A DNA stretch of 64,000 nt from Pestalotiopsis fici W106-1 (GCF_000516985.1 NW_006917091.1:820977-884976); one strand, 5' to 3'. Counted from the stretch's first letter, positions 37,463-51,146 are shown. The notes: generated from the letters alone by a model not told the origin. Made by a program: numbers and translations.

Positions 37463-39423
37463 ATGCCCTCTCTCTCCCAAGTCCTTCCCGTCGCCCAGCT
37501 CCTTTTGAGCTCGGCATCGGCATACTATAATGGCATCGACCCTCGTGACATTTACGAGGAAATGGAGCACGTCCTAGTGGACAACTCTGGAACCAACAGC
37601 GACGGCTTCATCAATGCCGTGACACCTTGCAGCAACTATGTTGGCTTTGCCAGTGGCGGCAGCAAACGAGGTGAACAAAGCTCTGCCCAATGGGTCCGCA
37701 TGGCGTTTCACGATGCCATTACGGCTGATCTTGCTGCTGGAACTGGGTAAGCAACTCAAGTCAAGTTCTCCCACATGCTACTGACCGCCTGATCATAGTG
37801 GTCTTGACGGCTCTATTGGTTATGAAGGCGACCGTGCCGAGAATCCTGGACAGTTTATTGAAGACACATTAAGATTTGTAAGTTTGCAAATAAAGAAACA
37901 ATCCAGACCTGTTAAGTCTACATACTAATCGTATCATATACAGATGGGACCAGTGAGTTTGAGTTGTGCCCGGGGCATCATACTACCATACTAAGTATCA
38001 CGCCCAGACAATAACCGCCTATTTGAGTATGGCAGACAACATTGCACTGGTAAGAACCATGATTCGTGTATTTTTGACTTTGCTGACCGTCTTCCAAGGG
38101 TCTAGTTGCATCATTGTCAACTTGCGGAGCTACCGTAGGCGGCATTAATCTCCGCGCGGGCAGAAAAGATGCCCTCGAGGCTGGGCCCTCTGGAGTCCCA
38201 GAGCCGACGACAGACCTCGAGACGACTCTCAATCAGTTTGCGGCTGCAGGCTTTTCTCAGTCCGAAACGATCATATTGACGTGAGTGGGCCCATGACAAT
38301 GCCTTGACACCTGTATGCTAATAGTAAGTTCACAGAGCATGTGGTCATTCTCTTGGGCGTATCCACTACAGTAACTTTCCCGAAATTGTTGATGAAAGTG
38401 CCGTTAGTAACAGCAAGTAAGTGTGCCTGCGCGTTCCATATTGCCCCCAGGCATTGCGGGTACTGAATCTAACCGTATCATAGTCTGAACGGCGGAGTGG
38501 GATTCGACGACACACCGGCCGACTTCGACTCCAGCGTCGTCAACGAGTAGTAAGCATACGAGACAACCAGGAGACATCCATAAAAGAGCAGATACTGACA
38601 GTAGCACAGTCTCAACGGAACGGGACAGCAGGGTGGTCTCCTAGTTACAGCACCCAATGAAGAAGACCGCTCCGATCTCCGCCTGTACTCTTCCGACAAC
38701 AATGCCACCATGAAGGCCCTTTCAGAAGAGGCGGCATTCCAGGCCACCTGTCTCTCGCTCTTTGAGCGCATGATTGACACCGTGCCGGCCGACGTCCAGC
38801 TCTCGGACCCCATCGTACCCATGACCTGGAAGGCCGTCGACGTGGCGCTCGATATTAACACTGCGGGCAACGTGTCCGTGTCTGGTTCAATCAGAAACCT
38901 GTACACCGACACCTCGCCCCCGAGCACCGTGACCTACACGACGTCGGACGCGGGCGGCGTCGTCGTCTCGGCGGACCAGAAGACGGGCACGAGCTCGGGT
39001 AGCGGCACATCTCTATTCGGCAAGACCAAGTACTGGAGTTTCAACAGCACGATTGCGTCGCCGGGCACCACGCAGCTCAACTTTGAAGACCAGACGTATC
39101 CAATCAATGATGAAATCTTCATCCTGTCCAAGCAGAGCTCCAGCAGCCGGTCCCTTACCATCAAGGCGGCAGCGCTCACATCGCTTGACTCCGAGGGCGA
39201 CAGCAGCATGACGGCGGTTCTCTACGTCCCCACAGCCGTGGACGGCCTGTTTGTCAAGCAGATTGTCAATGAGACCGTCGCCATGACCGCATATGGAACC
39301 GCGGGCGAGTATACGCTTTACAAGGGTACTTCGAGTACGACGGCGGGCCACATGATCGCCAAGGTCCTTCTTGGCGACGCTGAGAGTCGGACGGTCAAGG
39401 TTGACAAGTTTAGTGGCCGATAG
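37463..39423 (+). CDS. Secreted plant-type haem peroxidase (class II-like)
   Basis: Eight exons: 37463-37746, 37799-37877, 37944-37952, 38008-38049, 38099-38280, 38336-38416, 38484-38549 and 38610-39423; 1,557 nt, 518 aa. The third is a 9-nt microexon encoding Met-Gly-Pro. Signal peptide: MPSLSQVLPVAQLLLSSASA. Distal haem motif R-MAF-H-D (Arg79, His83); Ca-binding-like GGLDGSI after the first intron; YLSMADNIAL helix; proximal motif ACGHSLG (His203 the probable haem ligand). The region after residue 250 is long, with Ser/Thr-rich strands and no known domain. Class II enzymes oxidise phenols, lignin-like compounds or dyes with H2O2 outside the cell. Mn- or Trp-dependent sites were not verified. 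A run of introns this dense is typical of this family in ascomycetes. Confidence 0.9.
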
Positions 39424-40258
39424 GTGGCTGCTACATGAGGGAGATGTACTTGGCGATTATCTTGATTTTCCCTAGAGTCTGTAGCTATATTTAATCTGGC
39501 CACAAAGCACTCCAAGTCAACCTTATTGCAATCCAAGGTGGTGTTTAGTCATCTAGGTTAGTCTCGTGTGAGAGCAGTTGTGTTTGCAGTCGTCGGATTT
39601 ATCGCGTCTTGTGGAGGGGTTGGTGGGGTGCATGTCGTTCAACAATTGTAATGCCCCGCGGAGATTAATCTTCAAACAGGCGACGGAACAATTGTCAGCA
39701 AAGATCCTTCTTCATAGACTTGATTGCATGAGAGGAATCAAGTGGAATTGGACGGACAAATCACGAATGCTAAACCCCAGAAACCCTCCCGTGCGAGAAA
39801 GCTGGGGTTAAGAAATGCTTGGCTGCGGGCCGCGTGGGTGAAACGCGGGTGAACCCTCAGGGCTGTTTTGTTCCCAGGTACGGATTTAATGAGGCGTCGG
39901 GGCGCGAGATCCATTCTACTCATAGATCCGAAAGGGGTAATGCGATAGGGAATGCCCTAGCTTAGGAAGTGCCGGATTTAAAGGTGGGGGCTTTTTCCTT
40001 TGTATTATGTCATGGAGTATTCATCATTAGCGGAGCCTAGTGTCCTGGTATATCCCTATCAGTTGTTGAATGCCCAGGTGATTATCGAGAATTATAGTAT
40101 ATATTGACGATTCGCTCGTGGCCAAGGCAAATACAATATCTCAACCACTCACCAATCACGCAAGCAACATAGCTTGATACAAATTCATTGAACGCCAATA
40201 ATTCGCGGCCAACCTTGACGAGACATTTATCCAACCTACTTGACAACTCAGAGACATC
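39424..40258. other. Intergenic region
   Basis: Carries the peroxidase terminator and the promoter of the dehydrogenase at 40259. An AT-rich TATATATT lies near 40100, about 155 nt before that start, and may be its TATA element. No other gene is seen. Confidence 0.45.
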
Positions 40259-41148
40259 ATGGCTTTCACATACAAGACCGTTTTGATGGTCGGCTGCACC
40301 TCGGGCATTGGACTTGCCCTGGCTGAGCGCATGATTGAAAATGGCGTCTTTGTCATTGGCACCGGCCGCCGCAAGGATCGTCTCGACGAATTCGTGGCCA
40401 AGCACGGCGCCGACAAGGTTGCTGCCTCTCAATTTGACATTACGAACCTTGACGGGGTCCAGGATTGGGCCGCCAGGTGAGTGTGGTTCTCTCCAAGGGA
40501 ACTCCTTCCGCGAAGAACGATATTAACTCTTGAAAACATAGCGTCGTCAAGGCACACCCATCCATTGACTGTGTCATCTTGAACTCGGGCGTGCAGAGGA
40601 CTTTGGACTTTACCAAGCCCGAGAGCATCGACCTGAGCTCGGTACAAGACGAGCTAAACACAAACTACACGTCGTACATTGCCATGGTCAAGGCCTTCCT
40701 GCCTCACCTACAAGCGCAGGCCCCCAAGCCCGTCGGCCTCATGACCGTCACCTCGGGCCTGGCATTCGTGCCTATCCCGCGGCCGGCCAACTACTGCGCG
40801 ACCAAAGCGGCCCTGCACTCCATCATGTGGACGCTGCGGGCACAGCTCGCCCACCACGAGGGCAGCAAGCACATCAAGGTGGTCGAGATCATCCCGCCCG
40901 CCGTGCAGACGGACCTGCACTCGTCACAGGCCGACCTCGTCGCCCGTGGTGAGGGCCACTTTGGTATGCCGCTCGACGCCTTTATCGATGGGGCATGGGC
41001 CGGCCTGCAGGAGGGCAAGGATGAGATCCCCGTAGGCGAGCTGGCCGTCAACAACCACAAGGCTGATGCTGCCAGAAGAGATTTGTACGCTGGTATTATG
41101 AAGATGATGGCGAACCCGAATGCGCCGTTCAGTGTGCGTGGGTTTTAG
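40259..41148 (+). CDS. Short-chain dehydrogenase/reductase
   Basis: Two exons, 40259-40476 and 40542-41148, with a 65-nt intron (donor GTGAGT, acceptor CATAG); 274 aa, the normal size of a classical SDR. Cofactor motif GCTSGIG (residues 12-18) with an Arg pair at 37-38 (GTGRRKD) suggests NADP(H). The NAG motif appears as NSG (87-89). Catalytic Ser144, Tyr157 and Lys161 (NYCATK) are all present. There is no signal peptide. The layout resembles the DltE-like branch of SDRs. Substrate unknown; no pathway genes lie next to it. The 3' end converges on the F-box-like gene only 149 bp away. Confidence 0.93.
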
Positions 41149-41296
41149 ACGTTGAAACATTATTGATGTTAGGTCATGGAGGCAATACCAATCTTGCCGG
41201 CCATTGTGTTACCATTACAAAGCAGTGATGAACAAATAAAATGATTGCTTCCCACGTAAAGTCCCATACGCCAAAAATAAAAAGAAATCACGGACA

Positions 41297-42151
41297 TTAT
41301 CTGCTGATGTTGCCATGAGAGGGCCCCCCAGTCTCATTCACCACGGAGCCCACGATCTGCAGTCCCTTCAGCGCTTTGACGGCTTGTATCCAGTTCACCG
41401 TTAGCGTCCGTCGCCCTTTCCCCTTCCATTCGCCATCACAAGCAATGCCGTTGGGGTGCTGGCGATGGAATCGGCACCAAAAGCCATGGTGGTCGTAGGC
41501 ATCGACCAGCAGTCTAATCTCTTGGACGTTGGCTTCGCGCAGAAACTGGAGGAAACTCTGAAAGCCCGGCTCCGCGACGAATCGTGGTGCTATGATGGGC
41601 GCCTGGCCCTTGCGCGTACCAGTCCCCACGAGTTCGACCTCCTCGGTGGACGCGTCACTGTCCATGCCCCAAAACTGCGACGAAGGGAACCGGCCGTGGA
41701 TCTCTAGAATCAGCTGCTTAAGCTTGCCCCGGTCCACCATGGCCCGGAGTGTTGTGGCATATCTCGATTGGAAAATGTGCATATGCTCCTGCAACTTGAA
41801 CTCAATGGTCAGATTGCGCACAAACAGCCGCTGACTCAAGTCCGTGGTACGGCCAGCCAGATACAAGGAGGGCTTGTCTGGGAGATTAGTCGTAATCTGG
41901 GTGACATCGCGATAGAAGAGCTCAGCGGTCTCCCGGTAAAGCTGTCGGCTAGCGTAGAGGAGATTGACCACCTGATGGGGTCTAGCATCATCAACAAGAA
42001 TCTCCAGAATCGAGCGTCTAATCTCAGCAGGGAGGTCGAAGAAGTGAAAAATCCCCTTGGCCTTCCATTGTGCTTTCTTGGGCTGTGGATACCGACGGGA
42101 GATGGGCGTTTTACGGAATGCGATGGGTGCACTGCACTTGATTGTGGTCAT
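41297..42151 (-). CDS. F-box-like / 2EXR-type protein
   Basis: A single exon; 284 aa from the ATG at 42151 (MTTIKCSAPIAF). An in-frame ATG at 42223 would add 24 residues and cannot be excluded. Residues about 35-75 (FFDLPAEIRRSILEILV ... VNLLYASRQLYRETAELFYRD) have the pattern L-P-x-E-I-R-x-x-I followed by a helix with L-x-x-S-R-Q-L-Y, usual for degenerate F-box or 2EXR proteins that are abundant in ascomycetes. The rest has no named motif. If the F-box works, it would bind Skp1 in an SCF ligase; that is inference. Confidence 0.75.
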   Translation of the reverse strand: MTTIKCSAPIAFRKTPISRRYPQPKKAQWKAKGIFHFFDLPAEIRRSILEILVDDARPHQVVNLLYASRQLYRETAELFYRDVTQITTNLPDKPSLYLAGRTTDLSQRLFVRNLTIEFKLQEHMHIFQSRYATTLRAMVDRGKLKQLILEIHGRFPSSQFWGMDSDASTEEVELVGTGTRKGQAPIIAPRFVAEPGFQSFLQFLREANVQEIRLLVDAYDHHGFWCRFHRQHPNGIACDGEWKGKGRRTLTVNWIQAVKALKGLQIVGSVVNETGGPSHGNISR

Positions 42152-43009
42152 AGTCGTGTGCCTGTGTGAAGAACTGAAACAGAAGTAGTGGGTGGCGAGG
42201 GGCAGCGAGTCTAATGTAACCATACATTAGTTGGGGTATGCCGGCATCACGTGACCATCTGTCTTATACATTATATCAAGCCTTGACAGCCAGCCGTAGT
42301 GCTACCCTTGATGCTAAAAAGGACGTGGCCATGAAAAAGATGGATGAATTACTTCATCGTGTGATGTTTTTACACTTCAATTGACCATTTACTTAAGCTT
42401 GGTGTACATGTACGGGTAGTCTGCTCCTATAAACTCACTTTTCCTAACCTGCACATTCCTCTTGTCAAAGTCATACAGTGTCAGCTATCATCTCATTTAA
42501 GGCAACAAAATGTACCAAATAGTAATCCGCATTGGTTTCAAGCGGGCGCTTCTGATCGACCCCATGGAGAATTCCGTCTGCTCAACGCGTGATTCGTGCT
42601 GCGCACATAACTCAATCCATCCTTGATGATATTTACATGAAACGGATGCGGATAATTCATGATAGTTATATTAAGCACCTGCGCAAAGAAAATTAAGCGA
42701 CGACAAGACAAGATCCTGAGTTCTTGGAGTGTGTATTGCATTGGTTCCTAGATTTCACATCACTTCTCATACATTTCACCGAATGAAACCATACCAAAGA
42801 GACAGAGGAGACAAACTTGAAATATGGGTTTTCCCAAATCAGATGCTAACGTGCGCGGCTGTAAACGGATAGACACATTAACTGGCCATTTGTGGCGTAG
42901 CAATTAGGCTCTTTGCCTCACATCATCAGATAATATCGCCCGCACAATTGCCAATCTTCTAGCTACCTAGCTATATCTGGGTATGGCAAATTGAAACTTG
43001 CTGACTGGA
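42152..43009. other. Intergenic region
   Basis: About 0.86 kb holding the F-box-like promoter and the terminator of the CorA-like gene. No gene or RNA is seen. Confidence 0.5.
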
Positions 43010-44757
43010 TCAATTGAGTTTGCTCCCCTTTTCCGCATCCTTCACCGGCTTGTGGCTGCGGAAACCAATAGTCTTGATTGTGAATGACTGTTTGTTCTGC
43101 GTGTACCATTTATGAATATCGTGATGCAGGATCCAAGTAAGGAGCATAATGGTTGCGGGTATGGAAATTACCCAATAAACAAAAAATAAGTCTTCTCCCG
43201 CGGCAAATTCTCCACCCATCGAAAATATCGATGCGACAAATGAACATGGAACAATGATGGTGGCAATCTTGGTCAGCTGTCCCGAAGTCCGCGCTGACCT
43301 ACTGGCGGCTGCTGCTTGTTCCAGGGCTGCGCGTTGCGACCACATCTCCATGTGATTAGCGAAAGTCGACTCGAATTTAGTCAAGGTATTAGAAAGCATC
43401 ATCCATGATTGTCTTTCTTGCCTCGATTCGGGTTCTTGCAGATTAACCCCAGACAGGTCTCCTGCCGCTCGTTAGCCAAGCTCTTCGTTACGAGAAGTCA
43501 TATATACCCATGCATCGGAATTTCCACATGATGATCTCGACGAAATTTTGGAATCGTTGAATGGATTGGCGTTTTGACATTAAAGAATGATATGCGCGGC
43601 TGGCATCTGCCTCTTGGGATAAATGATTTGCGCTTTTGTTGACGGCGCTATTTTGCCGCGCTTCGTAATTTAATTTATCATATAAACGCATATCATAGAC
43701 TTCTGCAGCCTCACGAAGTATTATTTGTTCCCAAGCCGATCGGATTAGGTTTCGCACCACCAAGGTCCCGGAAAAGGGATTTTCCGTTGTCTTCACGGAC
43801 TCTTGTTGGTGAGCTGTAACTGCGGCATCGTATATACTGCGCCGAGCTGGCTGACACAGTTGCTGATTATCGGCTTCAATGCCCGTCTGGAGTACCTCGT
43901 AAAGATATTCCCTCGCGTGTGATGGATAATTTAGTTTGAAACGTCGCGTTCTATCATTCTTCGGATGCATCCATGTGTCAAATGGTTCTACTAACAGGAC
44001 AGCTAACAAAGCAAGAAATTAGTAGGAACTACAAAGAAAAAGGTATTTGCTTTACGTACCAGTCCAAGATCCAGATCCGTGCTTGGCGCCCCAATATGAC
44101 ACAAATTTCCGAAATTCAACGTCCGTGGTGTCTTGTTCAACTTCAATTTCGCCTCGGGAGAGTGCTGCCACCTCGAAGAGGTAGTTCCCCGGGCTCAATC
44201 CCTTTGGAATGGACAGTCGACATGGTATCGGAACTTTCCAGTAGGTTGAGCCGTCTTGTTTTGAATACGCAGCATCGATGAACTGAAGATCTACCCATTC
44301 GCTGCAATGGGCCAGGAAAAAATGAGGGGGAATTTTCAAAAGAACGCCCAAAAGTTCTATAACTCTAGGATGCATGCCCTCAACTAGGATCACGCGTCGG
44401 TTGATGGATTCGGATGAGCCATCTTTTGGTGTATCTTTCCAATGCTTGAGCATATCTCTTGCCTCTTCAAACTTGCAACCACCTTCGCAGCAATATTCGC
44501 CTTCAAGCTGGAAGATGCTGATCCTCGATTTCAAGTCATGCTCATTCTTCATCCATGGATGTCTGATTTCCGGACCAAATAGACGGCTTTCAGTCTTATT
44601 GAGGATAGATTGGGCCCAATCATGGTAATTCCTTATTCTGCCTTGCAGCTCTTCGTTGTCGGCCCAATATTTATCATGGTCTTAGTAGTGTCAGCTTGTT
44701 GGATCTAATTCATAATGATTTCAATGGCGAATCACCTGGGATATTTGGTTCTTGCAT
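43010..44757 (-). CDS. CorA-like divalent-cation transporter protein
   Basis: Four exons: 44757-44736, 44680-44060, 44002-43508 and 43461-43010; 1,590 nt, 529 aa. The first exon codes only MQEPNIP. Donors are GTGATT, GTACGT and GTATAT; the branch point CTGAC and acceptor CTAAG are clear in intron 1. The N-terminal 400 residues are soluble and resemble the fungal CorA-like head (RRVILVEGMHPRVIELLG, PPHFFLAHC). A long helix (NTLTKFESTFANHMEMW) leads to two C-terminal membrane segments (KIATIIVPCSFVASIFSM and FFVYWVISIPATIMLLTWIL), the CorA topology. In place of the canonical G-M-N between them the sequence reads S-M-G-G. Many fungal paralogues have such a change, so Mg2+ transport cannot be assumed. 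Confidence 0.88.
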
Positions 44758-46299
44758 CCTGGCCGGGAGTGACCTGATCCAATGTGTGTTTTGGTGTTAG
44801 TGTTGGTTGTACTTTCGCGATCTAGTAAGGCTTGACCATGAACTTCGATACGCAATGTTCACGGTCGTCACCATCTGCTTTGCTGTTATATACCTAGGAT
44901 CCAATCGAAGAAATAGATCTCTGTCGAAGAAAGTGGATCTGCTGCATGCGATTCCTCTTGGCGGCTGCATAGGAGGCGGGTGCAGCCGAATTCCATAACG
45001 AGGAATGATTGGCACCTGGATTCAGCGTTAATGCAGGCTTCACCGCTCTACTGCACGGTCCACGGCCTCAAACGGTAAGATGCTCACAGAAACGCAGTAT
45101 TCTGAGATCATTGCGAGTTCAGCCGCACGAAGAGCCACAAGAAAAAGCAATCAGGACTCAGGAGCATCAGATATTGGCCACGATGATCAAGGACTTTGTT
45201 GTTACCTTACTATGTGATCTATCGTATAGGCAGTATGCGCTCGAGCCAGACAGTTCTTGTGGTGATCACGGCGGCACGGAAATGTGAATGCTACCCAAGC
45301 TGAGAATCTTGATGGACCACGTCTTGATTTGGCGTACAAATTCTGCAGATTAAAGAGCCCGAGCTGAAACTGTATCCTCGCAGGTGGCTTGGGCTAGCCA
45401 CTTTATATCGATTCGGACAGCTCAATGACCTAATGGCATGGATACCTAGTTTCTACCCATTTGATGGTTCGGAGTTTCGAGCCAGAGGGCACGCTGATCG
45501 ACACAATTACATCTGAAGAAGAAATGATTTTTTGAAACAGAAAACTAGCACTTGGGTTGCGGATCCCGAGGATGGACTTTAGATTTGGTATAGCTTACAT
45601 CGTTTCACGTCGTACATTGACCCTGTGCAATAGTGTAACCCTTCTGGAACATTCACCGCTCATTTAAGCAATTCAGATTAGTAAAAGAGATAAGTCATTA
45701 CTTTCCAATTACCTTTAGAGGCGAATAGGAAACAAAATACCGTCAGAATGAATGTGAGCTCAGAAATAGCTCAAAAGAAAGGGTTTAGCGCTTCAAAACT
45801 CTGACGGCAGCTCTGCAGGCTCCCAATACGAGTAAGATGCCGGAGAAACATGGCTGAGGGTTGTATATATCGAGTAAAACTAGTTCAGTCCATGTAGCAA
45901 ATAAGTTGTCTTGGGCACGGCATGCTTAGCTCCAATTTTGTTTTTCTCTTTGTAATAATTGTTTGAACGAGTTCAATACAAGAGAAGAAATTTCATCTTA
46001 GTGCATGTCATTCTCGAAAACTGATAGGCACACAGAGCCGCAATCTTACAAAAAACAGCGCTTTCAATGCGCCACTGTGACACAAGAGCAGAAAAAGCCA
46101 ACTTTTCATTACGGATGGCAAGATGGTAATATTCAAAATAGTGAGGTACAAGAAGAGTATCTGCAATGCGCAAAGTCGCCCATAACATGATGATCCAACT
46201 GAGGTCCGCTGCAATTTCCAGTCGGCCTGGCCAGATCAATTCTGAAACAAGAAAACCACACATGTCCTGGTCGCTCCGTACAAGAATTCCATAAATCTC
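44758..46299. other. Intergenic region
   Basis: 1.5 kb between two minus-strand genes. Short frames (for example 45973-46263 minus, 96 codons) have no supporting motif. No RNA gene is seen. Confidence 0.5.
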
Positions 46300-47962
46300 T
46301 TACCTCCACAAACTACTTCTCCGGCTCTCAACCGGACTTACTGACATGGGGCTCACTTCACCCGCATTCTGGCTCTCTTCTTCCTTGTCGTCAACCTTCT
46401 TTTCTGCGGTGACCCCCGGCCCGGACTTGTCCTCTTCATCCTCGGGGCTCACGGGACTGACAATCTCGTCCAGATTTGTCGCAGCAGCGCCATCTTGGCC
46501 CCGCGTCGGCACGGAAATGAGACTGAGCCGATTATCAAGCGGATGCGCGCCACCATTGTCGTCGCCATCAATCGGCGACACCTCGCCCGACCGGTCAGCA
46601 CCAACACTCCCTGCTGACAGCACAGGGGGTGGTCCCGCGCCCTCGAGCCGGCTCACCCGCCTCTCCACCTCGTCGTTAAAGGCCGCGTCCATGGGACTCA
46701 CGGGGTGATAGCTCAGGCGTGGACTTGTGAGCATTACCCGTGTCGAGTCGGGTGTAATGGGTGAAACGCGGATGCTTTGTGTGTCGTCATCCACGGGGCT
46801 TACCGGCTCCATTTCAAGCTGTGGAACTAGGGTTCCGGAAGATGGTTTGTGACCTTCTGCTGCTGCTGTGGGCGGCGGCGGCGTGGGCAGATTTAGCGTC
46901 GGCACCATTCTCGGGGCTTGGATCTGTGGTGTGTTTGCTGTCTCTTGTTCGATACCGGTCCTCTTTTCCGGATCGGGGGTCTGCTGCGTTGACGGCGGCG
47001 GGGGCGGGGGTGGCATCGGATGCGACTCGAGCGGGTCGGCTGAGCCCAGCGGCCAGTTGGGTCCGTACGATCGCCGTGCCGACTTTCGGTTGAAGCGCGA
47101 CCCGGCGCCCCGTGAAGTCGTTGGGGATGTGGGGCTCAGGGCCTCCGGAATTGTGGACAGGCGGAGACGCCGTCGGCGCTCTGCCTCGGCGGCCTCGCTG
47201 GTCGGCATGGCAGGGAGGGCGTCCGGATTGTCCGATGCGACTTTTCTTCCATTTTTTACATTCATGGCCGCCGCCGCGGCAGAAGTGTTGAGGTGCGCTT
47301 GCAGCTTCTTTCGCCTCGCAATCAGGACTGTGGAGATGATGAGCAGGATGACGAGGACGATGGCGCCGACAATGGCACCAACTATTGCGCCAGTTGATAC
47401 AGGCTTATTCCCATTTGAATCGTCGTCGTAGGAGGGCGTGGTGCTGTTTTTCGGATGTGCCGCTGCCGAAGTCGTGGGCATCAACTCGGGCGGATATGGG
47501 TACAGCTGTCCAAACACATCACTCGTCCCGCAAGCCACGTTGGTATATGTGCTGCCGGGGCTGTCTTCCGTGGTGAAATAATGCGTCATACAAGCTGGTG
47601 AGTCACCGGTGCTATTGGAGTTTTTGGTCAAGGTCAGGAATGAAATCAACTTTAGGTGCATGCAATGGGATGAAGAAACGCTGCTTTCCATCGCAATTTC
47701 ACCTACCAATACAAAACATGAGCTTGGTAAGCATCGGCCAACCCTTCCTGACATGTTGTGTAGACTGTGGCACTGCACTGATCGAGCTCACCCGCACAGC
47801 AGCCACGATAATGGCCAATATTCTGGCAGTAGTCGGATGGATTGCTACATGTGACTATAACTTGCAGTTAGTCTCAATTTCCTACGTTGGCATCGGCAGA
47901 GGAAGGCAATCTAGTTTCTTACTCGTCGTCCCCGTGGTAAAACCACATGTATCTGGGCCCAT
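46300..47962 (-). CDS. Single-pass Cys-rich membrane protein
   Basis: Three exons: 47962-47923, 47854-47707 and 47611-46300 (donors GTAAGA and GTAGGT); 1,500 nt, 499 aa. The start MGPDTCGF is chosen because fungal relatives begin with a Cys box soon after Met; an upstream in-frame ATG pair near 48098 would lengthen it. The N-terminal 100 residues carry about ten Cys (TCSNPSDYC, GCCAGELDQC, TTC, YC, AC, ACG). Then comes a Ser/Thr stretch, one TM helix (TGAIVGAIVGAIVLVILLIISTVLIA) and a basic stop-transfer RRKK. The 300-residue tail is Pro/Ser-rich with many S-P sites, and it ends SPMSVSPVESRRSSLWR. The layout is that of a fungal surface sensor-like protein. There is no signal peptide at the chosen start, so the topology is uncertain. 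A similar protein lies at 63426. Confidence 0.8.
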
Positions 47963-48736
47963 GATGAAATCTTCCGTGTTGAAATGTTGGGCGTGGGCCG
48001 TTGCCGGCGTCGTGATCCTCGGCGATGTCGTGACCTGGGCCCTCGACGGGCTGGGCATCCCCGTCTCGGAGGTAATATCCCTCAACCACGGCATCATACC
48101 TCGTTGTACAAAACTGACAACTAAAGAGGAGAAAAGACGCCCAAACACCGAAGGATTGAAAGAATCCTCTTTGAACCTCGTGAGGGTGAAGCGATTGAAC
48201 AGCAGAGCAGATGGTTAGAAATGAAAGATTACGAGAACAAACCCTCCATTATTGGCTCATGTTGATGGGTCTGGCTGTTTGATTTTTCTGAGGAAGAGAA
48301 GCAACGGTTCCAACGCATGCCCAGCGGTCGTCCATCCGACCAAAAAGTGCCGGTTTCATTGTCTTGCAAGCGGCAAAGTTCCTGCCGGTCCAACATTCCA
48401 GTGAGGGCGGGCTGCCCCTGACTAAGCTTGATTGCTCTACTCTTCATCTTCATTGTTCTAAAAAGAGTGAGACATGCCCAATTGCCGCCAGAGATTTGAT
48501 GGATTTGACAAAGACGGACACTGACCCGACGCGAAAACAAGAAGAGGGTGGCGGGAAAAAGCACAATGGGCGAATTATTACTTGGCACTGACTGTTTTCG
48601 AAATATGTTTCAATTTGACAATTCGTGGTTATGTAGGTGTGCTTTCGCCACAAGTATCATACAAGAAGTAGAAAAATTACTATGTGCAATTGAACAGGAG
48701 TGATGCCCTTCCCCAAAGCATATGGTGTGCATCTGC
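47963..48736. other. Intergenic region
   Basis: 0.77 kb with the promoter of the Cys-rich membrane protein and the 3' end of the galactanase gene. Codons continue open upstream of 47962 to about 48150 without an ATG further up, so the 5' end of the first gene is uncertain. Confidence 0.45.
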
Positions 48737-49873
<1,137 letters not shown>

Positions 49874-50774
49874 TTTGTGAAACAAAGCTTGGCGAAACAC
49901 CGTTCAGAGGGGTGGAAAAAACGAAAGACTGGCTGTGACCAGAGAAGACATGATGAGAGCGGCAGCCGAACACATATATTATCCGTTACATGTCCCGCGG
50001 GCTCCTTGATTCCCCTTATTCAACGGAGCAACAAGTTCTTTCGGGAGGCTCTGCGCCATTCCCCAGGTTCGTTCCATGATGGAAAAAAGGTTGCACTTAG
50101 AGTGCTAGTCTGACCTTTCGGGCCCTAAGGATTGCATTTCCTCCAACGAGAGACTGTGGAAGAGAGGAGCCCGAGATCCCTTTCATCAACTAGTGAGCGG
50201 CTGCAGGGAGGCAGAACCTTGGAGAGCCGCGTGTGAGTATAATCCCTGAGTGGAAAACCCCAATCAGCCTGAGACTCAAAGGGCGACGCTGGCGTCACCT
50301 CGCCCAGCGCCGAATCGCCGACCAGCTGACCGACCCGAGGGTCGTCTCCACCCGAGCCACCTACACGAGGGGGCCAAGGACAGACGACTGGTGGTTCGTC
50401 CCAAGATGGGACAAGTGTCGGGCGACGGCAGATCTATTCCCATTACTCTTTTGAGCCTCGGTCGTTTTTCTGGCATAGTCAGCGTCGTATTATTGAGTAA
50501 AATAGTGCGCAGGCGGTAGACTTGACCGGCCCAACAGGCGACGAGATGGACATTCAATGACGGGAAAATCTCGTGCTCGTTACACTGAATTTCCCAGCAT
50601 TAACCGGGATCAGTCTTGGCAGTTTCATGGACAGGGTACAAATCTGGGGCGCAGCTCGCTTCAGTGATTCGTCAGTAAATCCTCCTTGCCCCGCAATTCT
50701 AGAATACGTACCCTGGACCTCGGAGTTTACCTGGTGGTAGCATGCCAAACATTTCACTGGAATGCGACAACCAG

Positions 50775-50821
50775 ATTCGGCTTGATCCGGCCCGGATGTA
50801 GTTGTCATCATCATCCAATTA
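50775..50821. repeat. Diverged direct repeat, copy A
   Basis: ATTCGGCTTGATCCGGCCCG followed by GATGTAGTTGTCATCATC matches 51511-51554 with a few substitutions and one CAT indel. Same orientation, 736 bp apart. Confidence 0.75.
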
Positions 50822-51146
50822 TGGTGCGACATTTTTACCCATGCTTTTTCTGTTAGTCAACCTTGGAAAATGTGCTTCTTTTGAATTGTATATTTTTTAT
50901 AAATACATGACTGTTCACGACATTAATCCTTGTATTTTGACAGCATCCAAATAGGAAGACTTGCAACATGAGTCGATGCCACAGATCGCCCCACGTGGTA
51001 GCCATGTCGAAAATCCATCGTCGGAATGCTATTCTAGCTTGCCTGGTTGAGTGCAATGTTGTTAATTTTGCACTCTTGTTCTACGAAGCGATCAGTTAGA
51101 GGCTCCAATTTCTGCTATATAATAGTTACTTGACAAATATTTCAGC

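Noticed and set aside
46868..47431. 187-codon plus-strand frame
   Set aside because: Antisense to the Pro/Ser-rich cytosolic tail of the minus-strand membrane protein, whose spliced frame is well supported.
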